A DNA stretch of 64,000 bases from NCBI GenBank assembly GCA_016709025.1, contig JADJEQ010000037.1, positions 107,501 through 171,500 on the forward strand, in the 5' to 3' direction. Within the stretch, counting starts at the first letter, position 1. Each line of letters begins with the position of its first letter. The position numbers and the translations under genes were made by a program. Source of the stretch: Bacteroidales bacterium. Lineage in GTDB: Bacteria > Bacteroidota > Bacteroidia > Bacteroidales > Lentimicrobiaceae. A model generated the notes under the pieces. That model was given only the letters and a program-made list of their open reading frames with translations, made no database searches and was not told the DNA's origin. Shown piece after piece: positions 35,663 through 43,974 of the stretch.

Positions 35663-36442
35663 ATGACGGGCGGAATCTGTTACCTTTCACTAGTTGCAGT
35701 AAGGTCAGGGCCATCAGAAAGATCTGAAATGGTTAACCAGTTGCTGTTTGGCGACCTGGTAGAAGTACTGGAAATTTCTAACCACTGGTTAAAAATCAGA
35801 ACCCTTCACGATTTGTATGAAGGTTGGTGCGACCAGAAACAGATCCATATGCTGACAGACGAAACCCTTGAAGTTCTCAGAGGCAGTAGCCTGCAACTTG
35901 CAGGAGATATCACAGGCTTATTGACTACACGTGGCAAACCGGCGCTGAACCTGGTTCTCGGCAGTTCGCTTTACACACTGTCGAACGGACTCTTCGCCGG
36001 CCCCGGTGGTGATTACCATTTGGCTGAAGGATCCAGCTGTCCCCCTTCCATGCAACATCCTGATGAAATTGCAGAAACTGCGGCCCTTTACCTGAATGCA
36101 CCTTATCTTTGGGGCGGCAGGTCACCTTTCGGCATCGACTGCTCCGGATTGACACAAATGGTTTTCAAGCTTAAAGGCATCAGCCTGAAACGCGATGCTG
36201 CCCAGCAGGCGGTACAAGGCAGGCTCATCAATCTTATTGAAGAAGCCAAAGCCGGCGATGTGGCATTTTTCGATAACGAAGAAGGCAATATTATACATAC
36301 CGGCATCATAACAGGCCGCGGAAGTATAATCCATGCTTCCGGCGAAGTCAAAGTTGACCCGCTCGACCATCATGGTATCTTCAACAAAAATGAAGGAAAA
36401 TATTCACATAAACTCAGGCTTATCAAGCGATTTTTCGATTAG
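35663..36442 (+). CDS. SH3 and NlpC/P60 peptidoglycan endopeptidase
   Basis: 259 residues from the ATG at 35663; a start at 35636 would add nine residues. The N-terminal half is SH3-like (VAVRSGPSERSEMVNQLLFG ... WLKIRTLHDLYEGWCDQ), typical of bacterial SH3b wall-binding domains. The C-terminal NlpC/P60 domain has NAPYLWGGRSPFGIDCSGLT with catalytic Cys160, GDVAFFDNEEGN, and IIHTGIITGRGSIIHASG with catalytic His212. Enzymes of this type (YkfC-like) cut gamma-D-Glu-diaminopimelate bonds in muropeptides. No signal peptide is visible, so it may act in the cytosol on recycled peptides. Single-gene unit. Confidence 0.9.
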   Translation: MTGGICYLSLVAVRSGPSERSEMVNQLLFGDLVEVLEISNHWLKIRTLHDLYEGWCDQKQIHMLTDETLEVLRGSSLQLAGDITGLLTTRGKPALNLVLGSSLYTLSNGLFAGPGGDYHLAEGSSCPPSMQHPDEIAETAALYLNAPYLWGGRSPFGIDCSGLTQMVFKLKGISLKRDAAQQAVQGRLINLIEEAKAGDVAFFDNEEGNIIHTGIITGRGSIIHASGEVKVDPLDHHGIFNKNEGKYSHKLRLIKRFFD

Positions 36443-36537
36443 AAATTCATTGAAGGTTGCTGATTAGCGGGTTGATGAACTCATCAGAATTAATGTTTTC
36501 TTAACATCAGGCAGCAAGGCTGTGTCAGCGATAAAAC

Positions 36538-36545
36538 TAATTTTG
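36538..36545 (+). promoter_or_regulatory. Candidate -7 promoter element of the TonB-receptor gene
   Basis: TAATTTTG followed by C matches TAnnTTTG, 115 bases before the start codon. The resulting long, A-rich leader contains no obvious riboswitch fold. Confidence 0.5.
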
Positions 36546-36659
36546 CAGCGAATATAAAAGGGCTGATGTCAACAGTTTTTTATCATCCAATCCATAGAAA
36601 TACAATAGATTAACAATCAACCAAACACCGAATACAAGCTTTAACCAAAACAACAAACC

Positions 36660-39600
36660 ATGAGAAAAACAAACAAATTGATTCACAGGTTCAGCAGGCA
36701 ATTCATGTTTATCATTGCCTTTATGATGAGCATTACCGTCGCTGTGGGGCAGGTAACCACATCAGGTATGAACGGAAAAATTACCGGTTCAAATGGCGAA
36801 AGTCTCCCGGGTGCTACAGTAGTTGCTATACACATCCCATCAGGATCGCAGTATGGCACAACAACCGATGTTGACGGAAACTACCGCATACCCAACATGA
36901 ACGTGGGAGGACCTTACAAAATTACCGTTTCTTACGTCGGCTTCGAAAGCTATAACAACAGCGAAGTATACCTGAACCTTGGTCAGACCTTCAAGTTGAG
37001 CACCAAACTGAGCGAAAAAGCTTCTACCATCACAGGTGTAGAGGTTGTAGGTGCCCGTTATGACATTTTTGACGGCAACCGTACCGGAGCAGAAACCAAC
37101 GTTAGTCTCGAAACCATCGAGAGAATGCCATCCATTGGCCGTAATTTCTCCGATTACACCCGCCTGACCCCGCAAGCCAGGGTTACCCAGGGCGGTGGCA
37201 TCGAAATAGCAGGTACCAACAACAGGTACAATGCAATCTATATTGATGGTGCTGTTAACAACGACGTTTTTGGTTTAACAGACCAGGGAACCAATGGTGG
37301 ACAAACCGGAATATCTCCATTCTCCATGGACATCATTGAACAGGTTTCAATTCAGGTTGCTCCCTACGACATCAAACTGGGTGGTTTTGCCGGTGCTGGT
37401 ATCAACGCTGTTACCCGCCGTGGTAACAATGAATTCCAGGGTTCCGCTTATTATATTACCCGCAATGAAGGCTTTGCAGGTAAAACACCTACCAATGATG
37501 AGACTGTTGATCGTAAAAAACTCAACCCGTTTTCATCAAACACTTATGGCTTCCGTCTGGGTGGCCCAATCATCAAGGATAAGCTTTTCTTTTTTGTAAA
37601 TGCTGAAATTCAACAGGATGAAACCCCTCAGCCTTTCGATTTCACCACATACAATGGCGATGTTACCGCTGAGCAACTCGGCCAGCTTTCTGCCAAACTG
37701 AATGGGTATGGTTACGATGCAGGTGGATATACCGATGTTAACCGGACCCTTGACGGAACCAAATTCTTCGCCCGTCTTGACTGGAACATCAATAAAGTGC
37801 ACAAGCTGATGGTTCGTCACCAGTATACCAAAGCCGAGCAGTTTAGTCCGTCGAATTCAAGCATTACTGCCATCCGCTTTGCAAACTCAGGTATTTATTT
37901 CCCTTCAACAACAAATTCATCTGCGATAGAGCTTAAAAGCAACATCAGCAACCAGATGAGCAATAGCCTGATTTTAGGCTTTACCTTCGTCCGTGACGAC
38001 CGCGACCCCATGGGCAGCAATTTCCCTTATGTCAGGATCAAGGACGGTTCGTCCAACATTTACTTCGGATCTGAAGAATTCTCAACGGGTAATATGTTGA
38101 ATCAGGACATCATCACCCTTACCGATAACTTTGAGTTATACAAAGGCAAACATACCTTCACATTCGGAACCCACAATGAGTTCTATAAAATGTATAACCT
38201 CTTTATCCGTCAGAATTTCGGATCATACCAGTTCAACAGCATCGACGATTTTCTCTCCGACGCTCCGGCATACCAGTTCGACCGCACTTTCTCGGCAGTT
38301 GACGATATCACCGGCGACGGTTCAAAAGCTGCTGCTGAATTCAATGCACTCCAGATTGGCTTGTATGCTCAGGATGAAATCCAGGTAAGTGATAAATTCA
38401 AAGTTACTGTCGGTTTACGTGTTGATATGCCGATGTTCCTTGATCAGCCTGCTTTAAATGAGGATTTCAACAATAACGTAATTCCCATTCTTGAAGAAGC
38501 CGGTTGGGACCTCGAAGGTGCCAAAACCGGACAAACTCCGGATGTTGCAATTATGTTCAACCCACGCGTTGGATTTAACTACGATGTAAAAGGCGACCAG
38601 AGCTTCCAGATTCGTGGAGGTGCAGGACTGTTTACCAGCCGTATTCCTTATGTTTGGCCGGGAGCCTCTTTCCAGAACAATGCTGTTATGACCGGTGGTA
38701 TGCGTATTACTGCAGCCGGTTCACCTGAGCTTGTTTTTAACCCTGACTGGGACAACCAGCCTTCGGTTCCTCCGACACAACCTTCAGGACAGGTAGATAT
38801 CTTTGCAAAAGAGTTCAAATTCCCGAAGGTTTTCCGCACAAGCATCGCAGTTGACAAAAAACTGCCATGGGGCGTGGTTGGAACTTTTGAAGCTACTTAT
38901 ACCAAGACCCTCAACAACGTATTGTATTACAACCTTGCATACGAAAAAACAGGTGAGCTTACCGGTACCGGCGACAATCGTCCGATCTGGTCAAAAATCG
39001 CACTTGGAAAAGACCCGAATACTGAAGCAAACAGTAAGTATACTGATATTATCCTTGGCACCAATACCAAAGAAGGATATTCTTACAACATCACTGCCCA
39101 ATTGCAGAAAACCTTCACCAATGGTTTAGCCGGTAGCATTGCCTATAACCTTGGACATGCCAAATCTATGAATGATGGTGTTTCTTCGCAGAACTCCTCA
39201 CAGTGGAGGGTACCCAACGTTCGTGGAAAAAATGACATTGATCTGGCTACTTCAGACTTCGATATGGGCTCACGCATCGTAGGCTTCATCTCTTACAAGA
39301 AAGAGTATCTAAAGCACACTGCCACAACTGTTTCATTATTTTACACAGGCCAGTCAGGTGCCAGTTTCTCATACGGATATGCCGATGGTTCTTCAAAATA
39401 TCTTGGAGAAGACAACAATAGCCTCGAGCTCATGTATGTTCCTGTTGATCAGAATGATATCAACCTTGTTGACATCACAGTTGGTGAATCTACCCTCACC
39501 GCTGCCCAGCAATGGGAAGATCTCAATGCTTTTATTGAAGGTGACGATTATCTGAGTGGACGCCGTGGCGAATATGTTGAAAGAAACCATTCACGCGTTC

Positions 39601-39920
39601 CTTTCATGAACATCTTCGATTTCCGCATTGCACAGGATTTCTTCATTACTGCCGGCGGAAAACGCAATACACTGCAGGTAGCCTTTGATATTTTCAATCT
39701 AGGCAACCTGATCAACAAAGACTGGGGACGTATTTACTACTCTTCAGGTGCTTATTACAACAACTACCCGCTGGTTAAAATGGAAGGTTTCGAAGATGAT
39801 GCAACGACTCCGAAATTTTCATTTAAGAAACCCAAAGGAGATACATGGGCAATTGACGATAGTGGTATCCTGAGTTCAAGGTGGCAGGGTCAGCTTACTG
39901 TCAGGTACATCTTCAATTAA
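36660..39920 (+). CDS. Oar-like TonB-dependent outer-membrane receptor
   Basis: 1086 residues. Signal segment MRKTNKLIHRFSRQFMFIIA plus a hydrophobic stretch to VAVGQ. Then a carboxypeptidase-regulatory-like domain (GKITGSNGESLPGATVVAIH ... VDGNYRIPNMNVGGPYKITV). The plug domain follows (ISLE-type pairing in NVSLETIERMPSIGRNFSDY, AIYIDGAVNNDVFGLTDQG, IIEQVSIQVAPYDIKLGGFA, GAGINAVTRRGNNEFQGSAY). The long beta-barrel ends RWQGQLTVRYIFN with the aromatic terminal residue used by barrel assembly. The R-x-G-x-N-E-F-x-G-S pattern marks the Oar/OmpA-like branch rather than SusC proper. No SusD partner is present, so it is not a starch-type locus; the ligand is unknown. Confidence 0.92.
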   Translation: MRKTNKLIHRFSRQFMFIIAFMMSITVAVGQVTTSGMNGKITGSNGESLPGATVVAIHIPSGSQYGTTTDVDGNYRIPNMNVGGPYKITVSYVGFESYNNSEVYLNLGQTFKLSTKLSEKASTITGVEVVGARYDIFDGNRTGAETNVSLETIERMPSIGRNFSDYTRLTPQARVTQGGGIEIAGTNNRYNAIYIDGAVNNDVFGLTDQGTNGGQTGISPFSMDIIEQVSIQVAPYDIKLGGFAGAGINAVTRRGNNEFQGSAYYITRNEGFAGKTPTNDETVDRKKLNPFSSNTYGFRLGGPIIKDKLFFFVNAEIQQDETPQPFDFTTYNGDVTAEQLGQLSAKLNGYGYDAGGYTDVNRTLDGTKFFARLDWNINKVHKLMVRHQYTKAEQFSPSNSSITAIRFANSGIYFPSTTNSSAIELKSNISNQMSNSLILGFTFVRDDRDPMGSNFPYVRIKDGSSNIYFGSEEFSTGNMLNQDIITLTDNFELYKGKHTFTFGTHNEFYKMYNLFIRQNFGSYQFNSIDDFLSDAPAYQFDRTFSAVDDITGDGSKAAAEFNALQIGLYAQDEIQVSDKFKVTVGLRVDMPMFLDQPALNEDFNNNVIPILEEAGWDLEGAKTGQTPDVAIMFNPRVGFNYDVKGDQSFQIRGGAGLFTSRIPYVWPGASFQNNAVMTGGMRITAAGSPELVFNPDWDNQPSVPPTQPSGQVDIFAKEFKFPKVFRTSIAVDKKLPWGVVGTFEATYTKTLNNVLYYNLAYEKTGELTGTGDNRPIWSKIALGKDPNTEANSKYTDIILGTNTKEGYSYNITAQLQKTFTNGLAGSIAYNLGHAKSMNDGVSSQNSSQWRVPNVRGKNDIDLATSDFDMGSRIVGFISYKKEYLKHTATTVSLFYTGQSGASFSYGYADGSSKYLGEDNNSLELMYVPVDQNDINLVDITVGESTLTAAQQWEDLNAFIEGDDYLSGRRGEYVERNHSRVPFMNIFDFRIAQDFFITAGGKRNTLQVAFDIFNLGNLINKDWGRIYYSSGAYYNNYPLVKMEGFEDDATTPKFSFKKPKGDTWAIDDSGILSSRWQGQLTVRYIFN

Positions 39921-39941
39921 TATCTATCAATTATCGCTAAA

Positions 39942-39972
39942 GGGAGCTCCGGTATCGGGGCTCCCTTTTTTA
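39942..39972 (+). terminator. Rho-independent terminator after the TonB receptor
   Basis: GGGAGCTCC, loop GGTATC, GGGGCTCCC, then TTTTTTATC. It is a well-formed intrinsic terminator 22 bases after the stop. Confidence 0.9.
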
Positions 39973-39974
39973 TC

Positions 39975-39982
39975 TATTTTTG
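39975..39982 (+). promoter_or_regulatory. Candidate -7 promoter element of the phosphodiesterase operon
   Basis: TATTTTTG matches TAnnTTTG, 18 bases before the start codon at 40001, directly behind the terminator T-run. Confidence 0.4.
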
Positions 39983-40000
39983 TTATAAATAATTCCATTC

Positions 40001-41230
40001 ATGAAAACCAGCAGGCTTATCATAATTACCATACTATCCTGTTTCCTGATTTTTCATTCCATACCTCTAATCGCGCAGGATCCGGACGATCAGGTTACAA
40101 TAGTAATTTCACTCGATGGTTTCCGCTGGGATTACAATCAGAAAACCCCAACACCTGCACTCGATCTTATCGCGAAAGAAGGAGTAAAAGCCATTTCGCT
40201 CATCCCTTCCTTTCCTTCAAAAACATTCCCAAACCATTATACCATTGCCACCGGTCTTTACCCCGATCATCACGGATTGGTAAACAATTCATTTTTTGAT
40301 CGAAATATGGGAAAATCCTATGCCATCGGTAACAGGGAGGCAAGGATTAATCCTGATTTTTATGGCGGTGAACCCATTTGGATTACAGCGCAGAACCAGG
40401 GAGTCCGAACGGCATCCTTCTTCTGGGTTGGCAGCGATGTGGCCATTCAGGGCAAACATCCCGATTACTGGAAAACCTACGATGGAAGCATTCCTTTTAT
40501 CCAACGTATCGACACCATTATGCATTGGCTCAGCCTTCCCGGGGCACTCAGACCACGTCTTATCATGGCCTATTATCATGAACCCGATGGAATAGGCCAT
40601 GAATTCGGGCCCAACGATCCCCGGACACTCAAAATGGTGCATGACCTCGACAGTCTGACAGGAATCCTTTACACTAGAATCAGGCAGTTGCCCAATGGCA
40701 ATAACATTAATTTTATAGTGGTTTCGGATCACGGGATGGGCGATATTTCATCGGAAAGAAGTATTGCCTTACGTGATTACATTCCCGAAATGTGGCCGGT
40801 AAAGATAGAAGGCGGCAATCCCAATTACAACCTCTATGCCGACGATGGATGGGTTGATTCAGTATACAATGTTCTGAAGAACGTCAAACACCTGAAAGCC
40901 TGGAAACCTGGCGAAATACCGGCATATCTGAACTATGGCAACAATCCCAGGGTTGGCGACATGGTTGTGGTGGCTGATTCTGCATGGAGTGTAACTATGA
41001 AAAAACCGAAAAGAGCATTTACTGGTGGGACGCATGGATACGATATCAGGAACACCGATATTCATGCTATTTTTTATGCATCCGGACCTGCTTTTAAACA
41101 GAATTACCTGCATCCTTCATTTCAGAATATCCACATTTATCCTCTGCTGGCGCACTTACTCGGAATTATTCCTGCGAAATCAGATGGCGACCTTCTCCAG
41201 GTTATTGATCTTCTAAAACCCCTGCCATGA
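40001..41230 (+). CDS. Ectonucleotide pyrophosphatase/phosphodiesterase (NPP) family
   Basis: 409 residues. Signal peptide MKTSRLIIITILSCFLIFHS plus IPLIAQ. The alkaline-phosphatase-superfamily domain opens VTIVISLDGFRWDYNQKTPT with a metal-binding Asp. It has FPSKTFPNHYTIATGLYPDH, where the Thr of KTFPNHYT is the NPP nucleophile, HEPDGIGHEFGP with metal ligands, VVSDHGMGD, and GTHGYD near the end. NPPs cleave phosphodiester or pyrophosphate bonds of nucleotides or lipids. Probably periplasmic. Its stop overlaps the start of the next gene (ATGA-type overlap, 41227-41230), so the two are translationally coupled. Confidence 0.93.
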   Translation: MKTSRLIIITILSCFLIFHSIPLIAQDPDDQVTIVISLDGFRWDYNQKTPTPALDLIAKEGVKAISLIPSFPSKTFPNHYTIATGLYPDHHGLVNNSFFDRNMGKSYAIGNREARINPDFYGGEPIWITAQNQGVRTASFFWVGSDVAIQGKHPDYWKTYDGSIPFIQRIDTIMHWLSLPGALRPRLIMAYYHEPDGIGHEFGPNDPRTLKMVHDLDSLTGILYTRIRQLPNGNNINFIVVSDHGMGDISSERSIALRDYIPEMWPVKIEGGNPNYNLYADDGWVDSVYNVLKNVKHLKAWKPGEIPAYLNYGNNPRVGDMVVVADSAWSVTMKKPKRAFTGGTHGYDIRNTDIHAIFYASGPAFKQNYLHPSFQNIHIYPLLAHLLGIIPAKSDGDLLQVIDLLKPLP

Positions 41231-42561
41231 TGAGATACCTTTTCTGTTCGTTTGGGTTCGTCCTGTTTACCCTGATTTCGAATGCCCAAAAAGTTGAAAA
41301 TTCATTGCTTCAGGCCGGCCCGATGGCGGGTTATGCCGATATGCGCGAAGCCATGATCTGGGTTCAAACAACCAGGTCGGTTGAAGTATATGCCGGGTAT
41401 TCTGATGTAGCTGATCCGGCAATTGTTCGGAAAACCAATAAAGTACTGACTACAAAAGGAGAAGCCTTTACAGCCAGGTTAATTGCTGACTCGGTTGAAC
41501 CCGGTCATAAATATAATTACAGGCTCTTTTTCGATGAAAAACCTGTTTCACTGCCTTACCCAACTCAATTCAACACACCTCCCTTATGGAAATGGCGGGG
41601 TGATCCACCTGAATTTACGATGCTTACCGGTAGCTGTGCTTACATCAATCAGCCTGAATATGACCGGCCGGGCAAACCTTACGGCGGGGATTACCGGATT
41701 TTTACCGGCATGGCTGCCCAAAAGGCAGATTTTATGCTTTGGCTGGGCGATAATGTTTACCTGCGCGAACCTGACTGGAATTCGCGTACCGGCATTTTCA
41801 AGCGTTACACCCACACACGGTCGTTACCTGAACTTCAACCATTTTTGGCTTCGACCCATCATTATGCCATCTGGGACGACCATGATTACGGTCCCGATAA
41901 CAGCAATAAATCATTCTTTAACAAAGACATGGCCCTTGAAGCTTTCAGATTGTTTACAGGCAACCCAACCTATGGCAGCAGTGAAATGGAGGGAGCCATG
42001 ACTTTATTTCAATGGGGCGATGCCGATTTTTTCCTGTTGGATAACCGGTGGTACCGTGATCCTGATGAAATTGTTAAATCAGGGAAAACAATGCTTGGAG
42101 AACAACAACTGGTTTGGTTGCTTGATAACCTGGTAACGAGTAAGGCAACATTTAAATTCGTAGCCATGGGTGGCCAGTTTCTTTCAGATGCTGCTACGGC
42201 TGAATTGTATACTGCCAACGGATTTCTGGAAGAGCGGCAAAAAATCATTGATTTTATATACCTGCATCAGATAAAAAATGTAATCTTTCTCACTGGCGAC
42301 ATTCACTTTTCTGAAATTTCAGTACTTAAAAATGAAGGGAAACCAACTATTTACGATCTTACGTTCTCCACCTTGAGTGCCGGCGTAAATAAAGGAGGTT
42401 CATCATGGAAGAATACGTTACGGGTTCCCGGCACAGTAACCCTGGAACGCAACTATGGAATGATACATTTCACCGGACCCGAAAAAGACAGGAAGTTAGC
42501 TGTAAATTGCTATAACTCAGATAACCAAAAACTCTGGGAATATACCATTGCCCGGGAATAA
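41227..42561 (+). CDS. PhoD-like alkaline phosphatase/phosphodiesterase
   Basis: 444 residues. Signal peptide MMRYLFCSFGFVLFTLISNA. An N-terminal beta-sandwich domain (GPMAGYADMREAMIWVQTTR, PGHKYNYRLFFD) precedes a PhoD-type metallophosphatase (LWLGDNVYLREPDWNSRTG, YAIWDDHDYGPDNSNKSFFN, DFFLLDNRWYRDP, IFLTGDIHFSEIS, TLSAGV). The family removes phosphate from monoesters or diesters with Fe/Ca in the site. It overlaps the upstream NPP gene by four bases, pointing to joint work on a phosphodiester substrate in the periplasm: NPP makes a monoester, PhoD releases phosphate. This shared role is inferred from the context. Confidence 0.9.
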   Translation: MMRYLFCSFGFVLFTLISNAQKVENSLLQAGPMAGYADMREAMIWVQTTRSVEVYAGYSDVADPAIVRKTNKVLTTKGEAFTARLIADSVEPGHKYNYRLFFDEKPVSLPYPTQFNTPPLWKWRGDPPEFTMLTGSCAYINQPEYDRPGKPYGGDYRIFTGMAAQKADFMLWLGDNVYLREPDWNSRTGIFKRYTHTRSLPELQPFLASTHHYAIWDDHDYGPDNSNKSFFNKDMALEAFRLFTGNPTYGSSEMEGAMTLFQWGDADFFLLDNRWYRDPDEIVKSGKTMLGEQQLVWLLDNLVTSKATFKFVAMGGQFLSDAATAELYTANGFLEERQKIIDFIYLHQIKNVIFLTGDIHFSEISVLKNEGKPTIYDLTFSTLSAGVNKGGSSWKNTLRVPGTVTLERNYGMIHFTGPEKDRKLAVNCYNSDNQKLWEYTIARE

Positions 42562-42753
42562 CCAGCCTATTGTGCTGATTCTATGTGTTATAACCCAATT
42601 GATACAATCAATACAATTCATGACCATGAGAATTGTTCCAAATAGCGAACAATTTACATATGTACCCATTACTTCCTGACAATTTATTGATCAATTATAA
42701 CCCAATTAAAGGGGAAAACTGAAAATAAGTTTCATTAAATCAAGACCATTCCT

Positions 42754-43602
42754 ATGAACCGTAGAATTATCACGACATTATTGTTGTTCCCTTTCATGCA
42801 CCTGTTTGCCCAGGATATGCTGCGTGAAGAACCATTTATTTCACCCTTACCGCCCTCCGGACGACTGGAAGTCACATACATTGCCAATTCCGGGTTCTTA
42901 TTTTCTGCAGGAACCACCAGGGTGCTTGTTGATGCTTTGTTCCTGAACGGCGATATCTGGGAGTCTCCTTCAAAAAAGCTTCAGAAGGCCATGACAACCG
43001 GGGATGTACCTTTTAAAAACATCAGCCACATGCTGGTTTCACACTTTCACGAAGATCATTTCAACCCAATGCTTGTTTCCCGCTTTCTGGTCAATAATCC
43101 GAAAGCTGTTCTGGTAACAAACAGTCAGACAGATTCCGTTTTAGGACGGATTTATAAACAGGACCCCGAATTGAAAAGACCCGGTCAGGTGAAAATAATG
43201 ACAGCGCCCTTATTTGGAACTGAAACCTATGAATCGGATGGCCTGAAAGTAAAGTGCCTTGTTATGAGACACATGGGCAAAGATGACTATAAAGTGGAGA
43301 ACCTGGGGTTACTTATGGAACTCGGAGGAAAGAAAATATTGCACATCGGTGATGCCGGCTGGGAAGATGAAAATTTTGCCGGATTTAACCTGCAGGATGA
43401 AAACATAGACATCGCTTTTATTCATTACTGGTTTCTGCTCGATTGCGAAGGACGCAGGATTATAGAAACCATGATCAGGCCTAAAAAAATCGTAGTGACA
43501 CATGTCCCTTACGAAGAACTCAGACGCGATTACAAAAGGATTAAGGAGTATTATCCGGATGTAGAAGTTTTCCTTAACCATATGGAGAAGAAGGTTTATT
43601 AG
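42754..43602 (+). CDS. MBL-fold metallo-hydrolase, exported
   Basis: 282 residues. Signal peptide MNRRIITTLLLFPFMHLFAQ, then an UlaG-like beta-lactamase fold: LEVTYIANSGFLFSAGTTRV LVDALF, VSHFHEDHFNP with the HxHxDH metal site (first His near residue 97), KCLVMRHMGKDDYKVENLG, KILHIGDAGWEDENFAGFN and VVTHVPYEELRRDYKRIKEY. The substrate is unknown; export suggests a periplasmic role. It follows the NPP-PhoD pair with a 192-base gap on the same strand. The long 3-prime gap is packed with repeats. Confidence 0.88.
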   Translation: MNRRIITTLLLFPFMHLFAQDMLREEPFISPLPPSGRLEVTYIANSGFLFSAGTTRVLVDALFLNGDIWESPSKKLQKAMTTGDVPFKNISHMLVSHFHEDHFNPMLVSRFLVNNPKAVLVTNSQTDSVLGRIYKQDPELKRPGQVKIMTAPLFGTETYESDGLKVKCLVMRHMGKDDYKVENLGLLMELGGKKILHIGDAGWEDENFAGFNLQDENIDIAFIHYWFLLDCEGRRIIETMIRPKKIVVTHVPYEELRRDYKRIKEYYPDVEVFLNHMEKKVY

Positions 43603-43617
43603 TTTCAGGGTTACAGA

Positions 43618-43676
43618 CCTGCCCGACTGACTTACACTATGTTGAAATTTAGCATGAATTAAGTCGGTCAGGCGGG
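43618..43676. repeat. Long inverted repeat
   Basis: Arm 43618-43634 (CCTGCCCGACTGACTTA) pairs with 43660-43676 (TAAGTCGGTCAGGCGGG) through a 17-base stem with one mismatch and two G-U pairs, around a 25-base AT-rich loop. It starts 15 bases after the MBL gene stop and may act as a transcript end or stabiliser. Confidence 0.75.
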
Positions 43677-43708
43677 GTTACAGAGTTACAGAGTTACAGG
43701 GTTACAGG
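43677..43708. repeat. 8-bp tandem repeat, four copies
   Basis: GTTACAGA twice, then GTTACAGG twice. It directly follows the long inverted repeat, and the same octamer precedes it at about 43610. Confidence 0.8.
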
Positions 43709-43712
43709 GTCC

Positions 43713-43738
43713 GGTGGTTGCGCAGAGTCGAAACCACC
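43713..43738. repeat. Hairpin repeat, GGTGGTC family copy
   Basis: GGTGGTT, loop GCGCAGAGTCGA, AACCACC. The same design and near-identical loop as the hairpins at 8049-8153, 35 kb away. Confidence 0.75.
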
Positions 43739-43778
43739 CTTGGATCAGGATTATAGAATTTCAGAATCAATAATGTTG

Positions 43779-43804
43779 TAGAGGCGCGATTCATCGCGTC
43801 TCTA
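43779..43804. repeat. Near-perfect palindrome (GAGGCGCGATTC type)
   Basis: TAGAGGCGCGATT, then CATCGCGTCTCTA. Similar palindromes are, to my knowledge, dispersed in many Bacteroidota genomes; only this copy was found here. Confidence 0.7.
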
Positions 43805-43974
43805 TTTGTTATAATAGAATTGTTTTCAGATCGCAAAATCGCATTTTAAAAATTTATCACAGTTTTCAATTAGTTATGTATTTATGGGAAAAAGAATAAA
43901 ACCCCACCTGCCAAATGCACAATACAAGTACATTTGCACCGTTAAAGAACAGGAAACCCGTTAAAAAATATTGC

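Larger units (their letters stand above)
43603..43974. other. Repeat-packed intergenic region
   Basis: Four different repeats stand in a row within about 190 bases after the MBL gene (listed separately). The last 170 bases are AT-rich and should hold the M23 gene promoter. No gene is supported. Confidence 0.7.

Noticed and set aside
36840..39590. Many frames on both strands within the TonB receptor gene
   Set aside because: They are shadows of the clear 1086-residue receptor frame.
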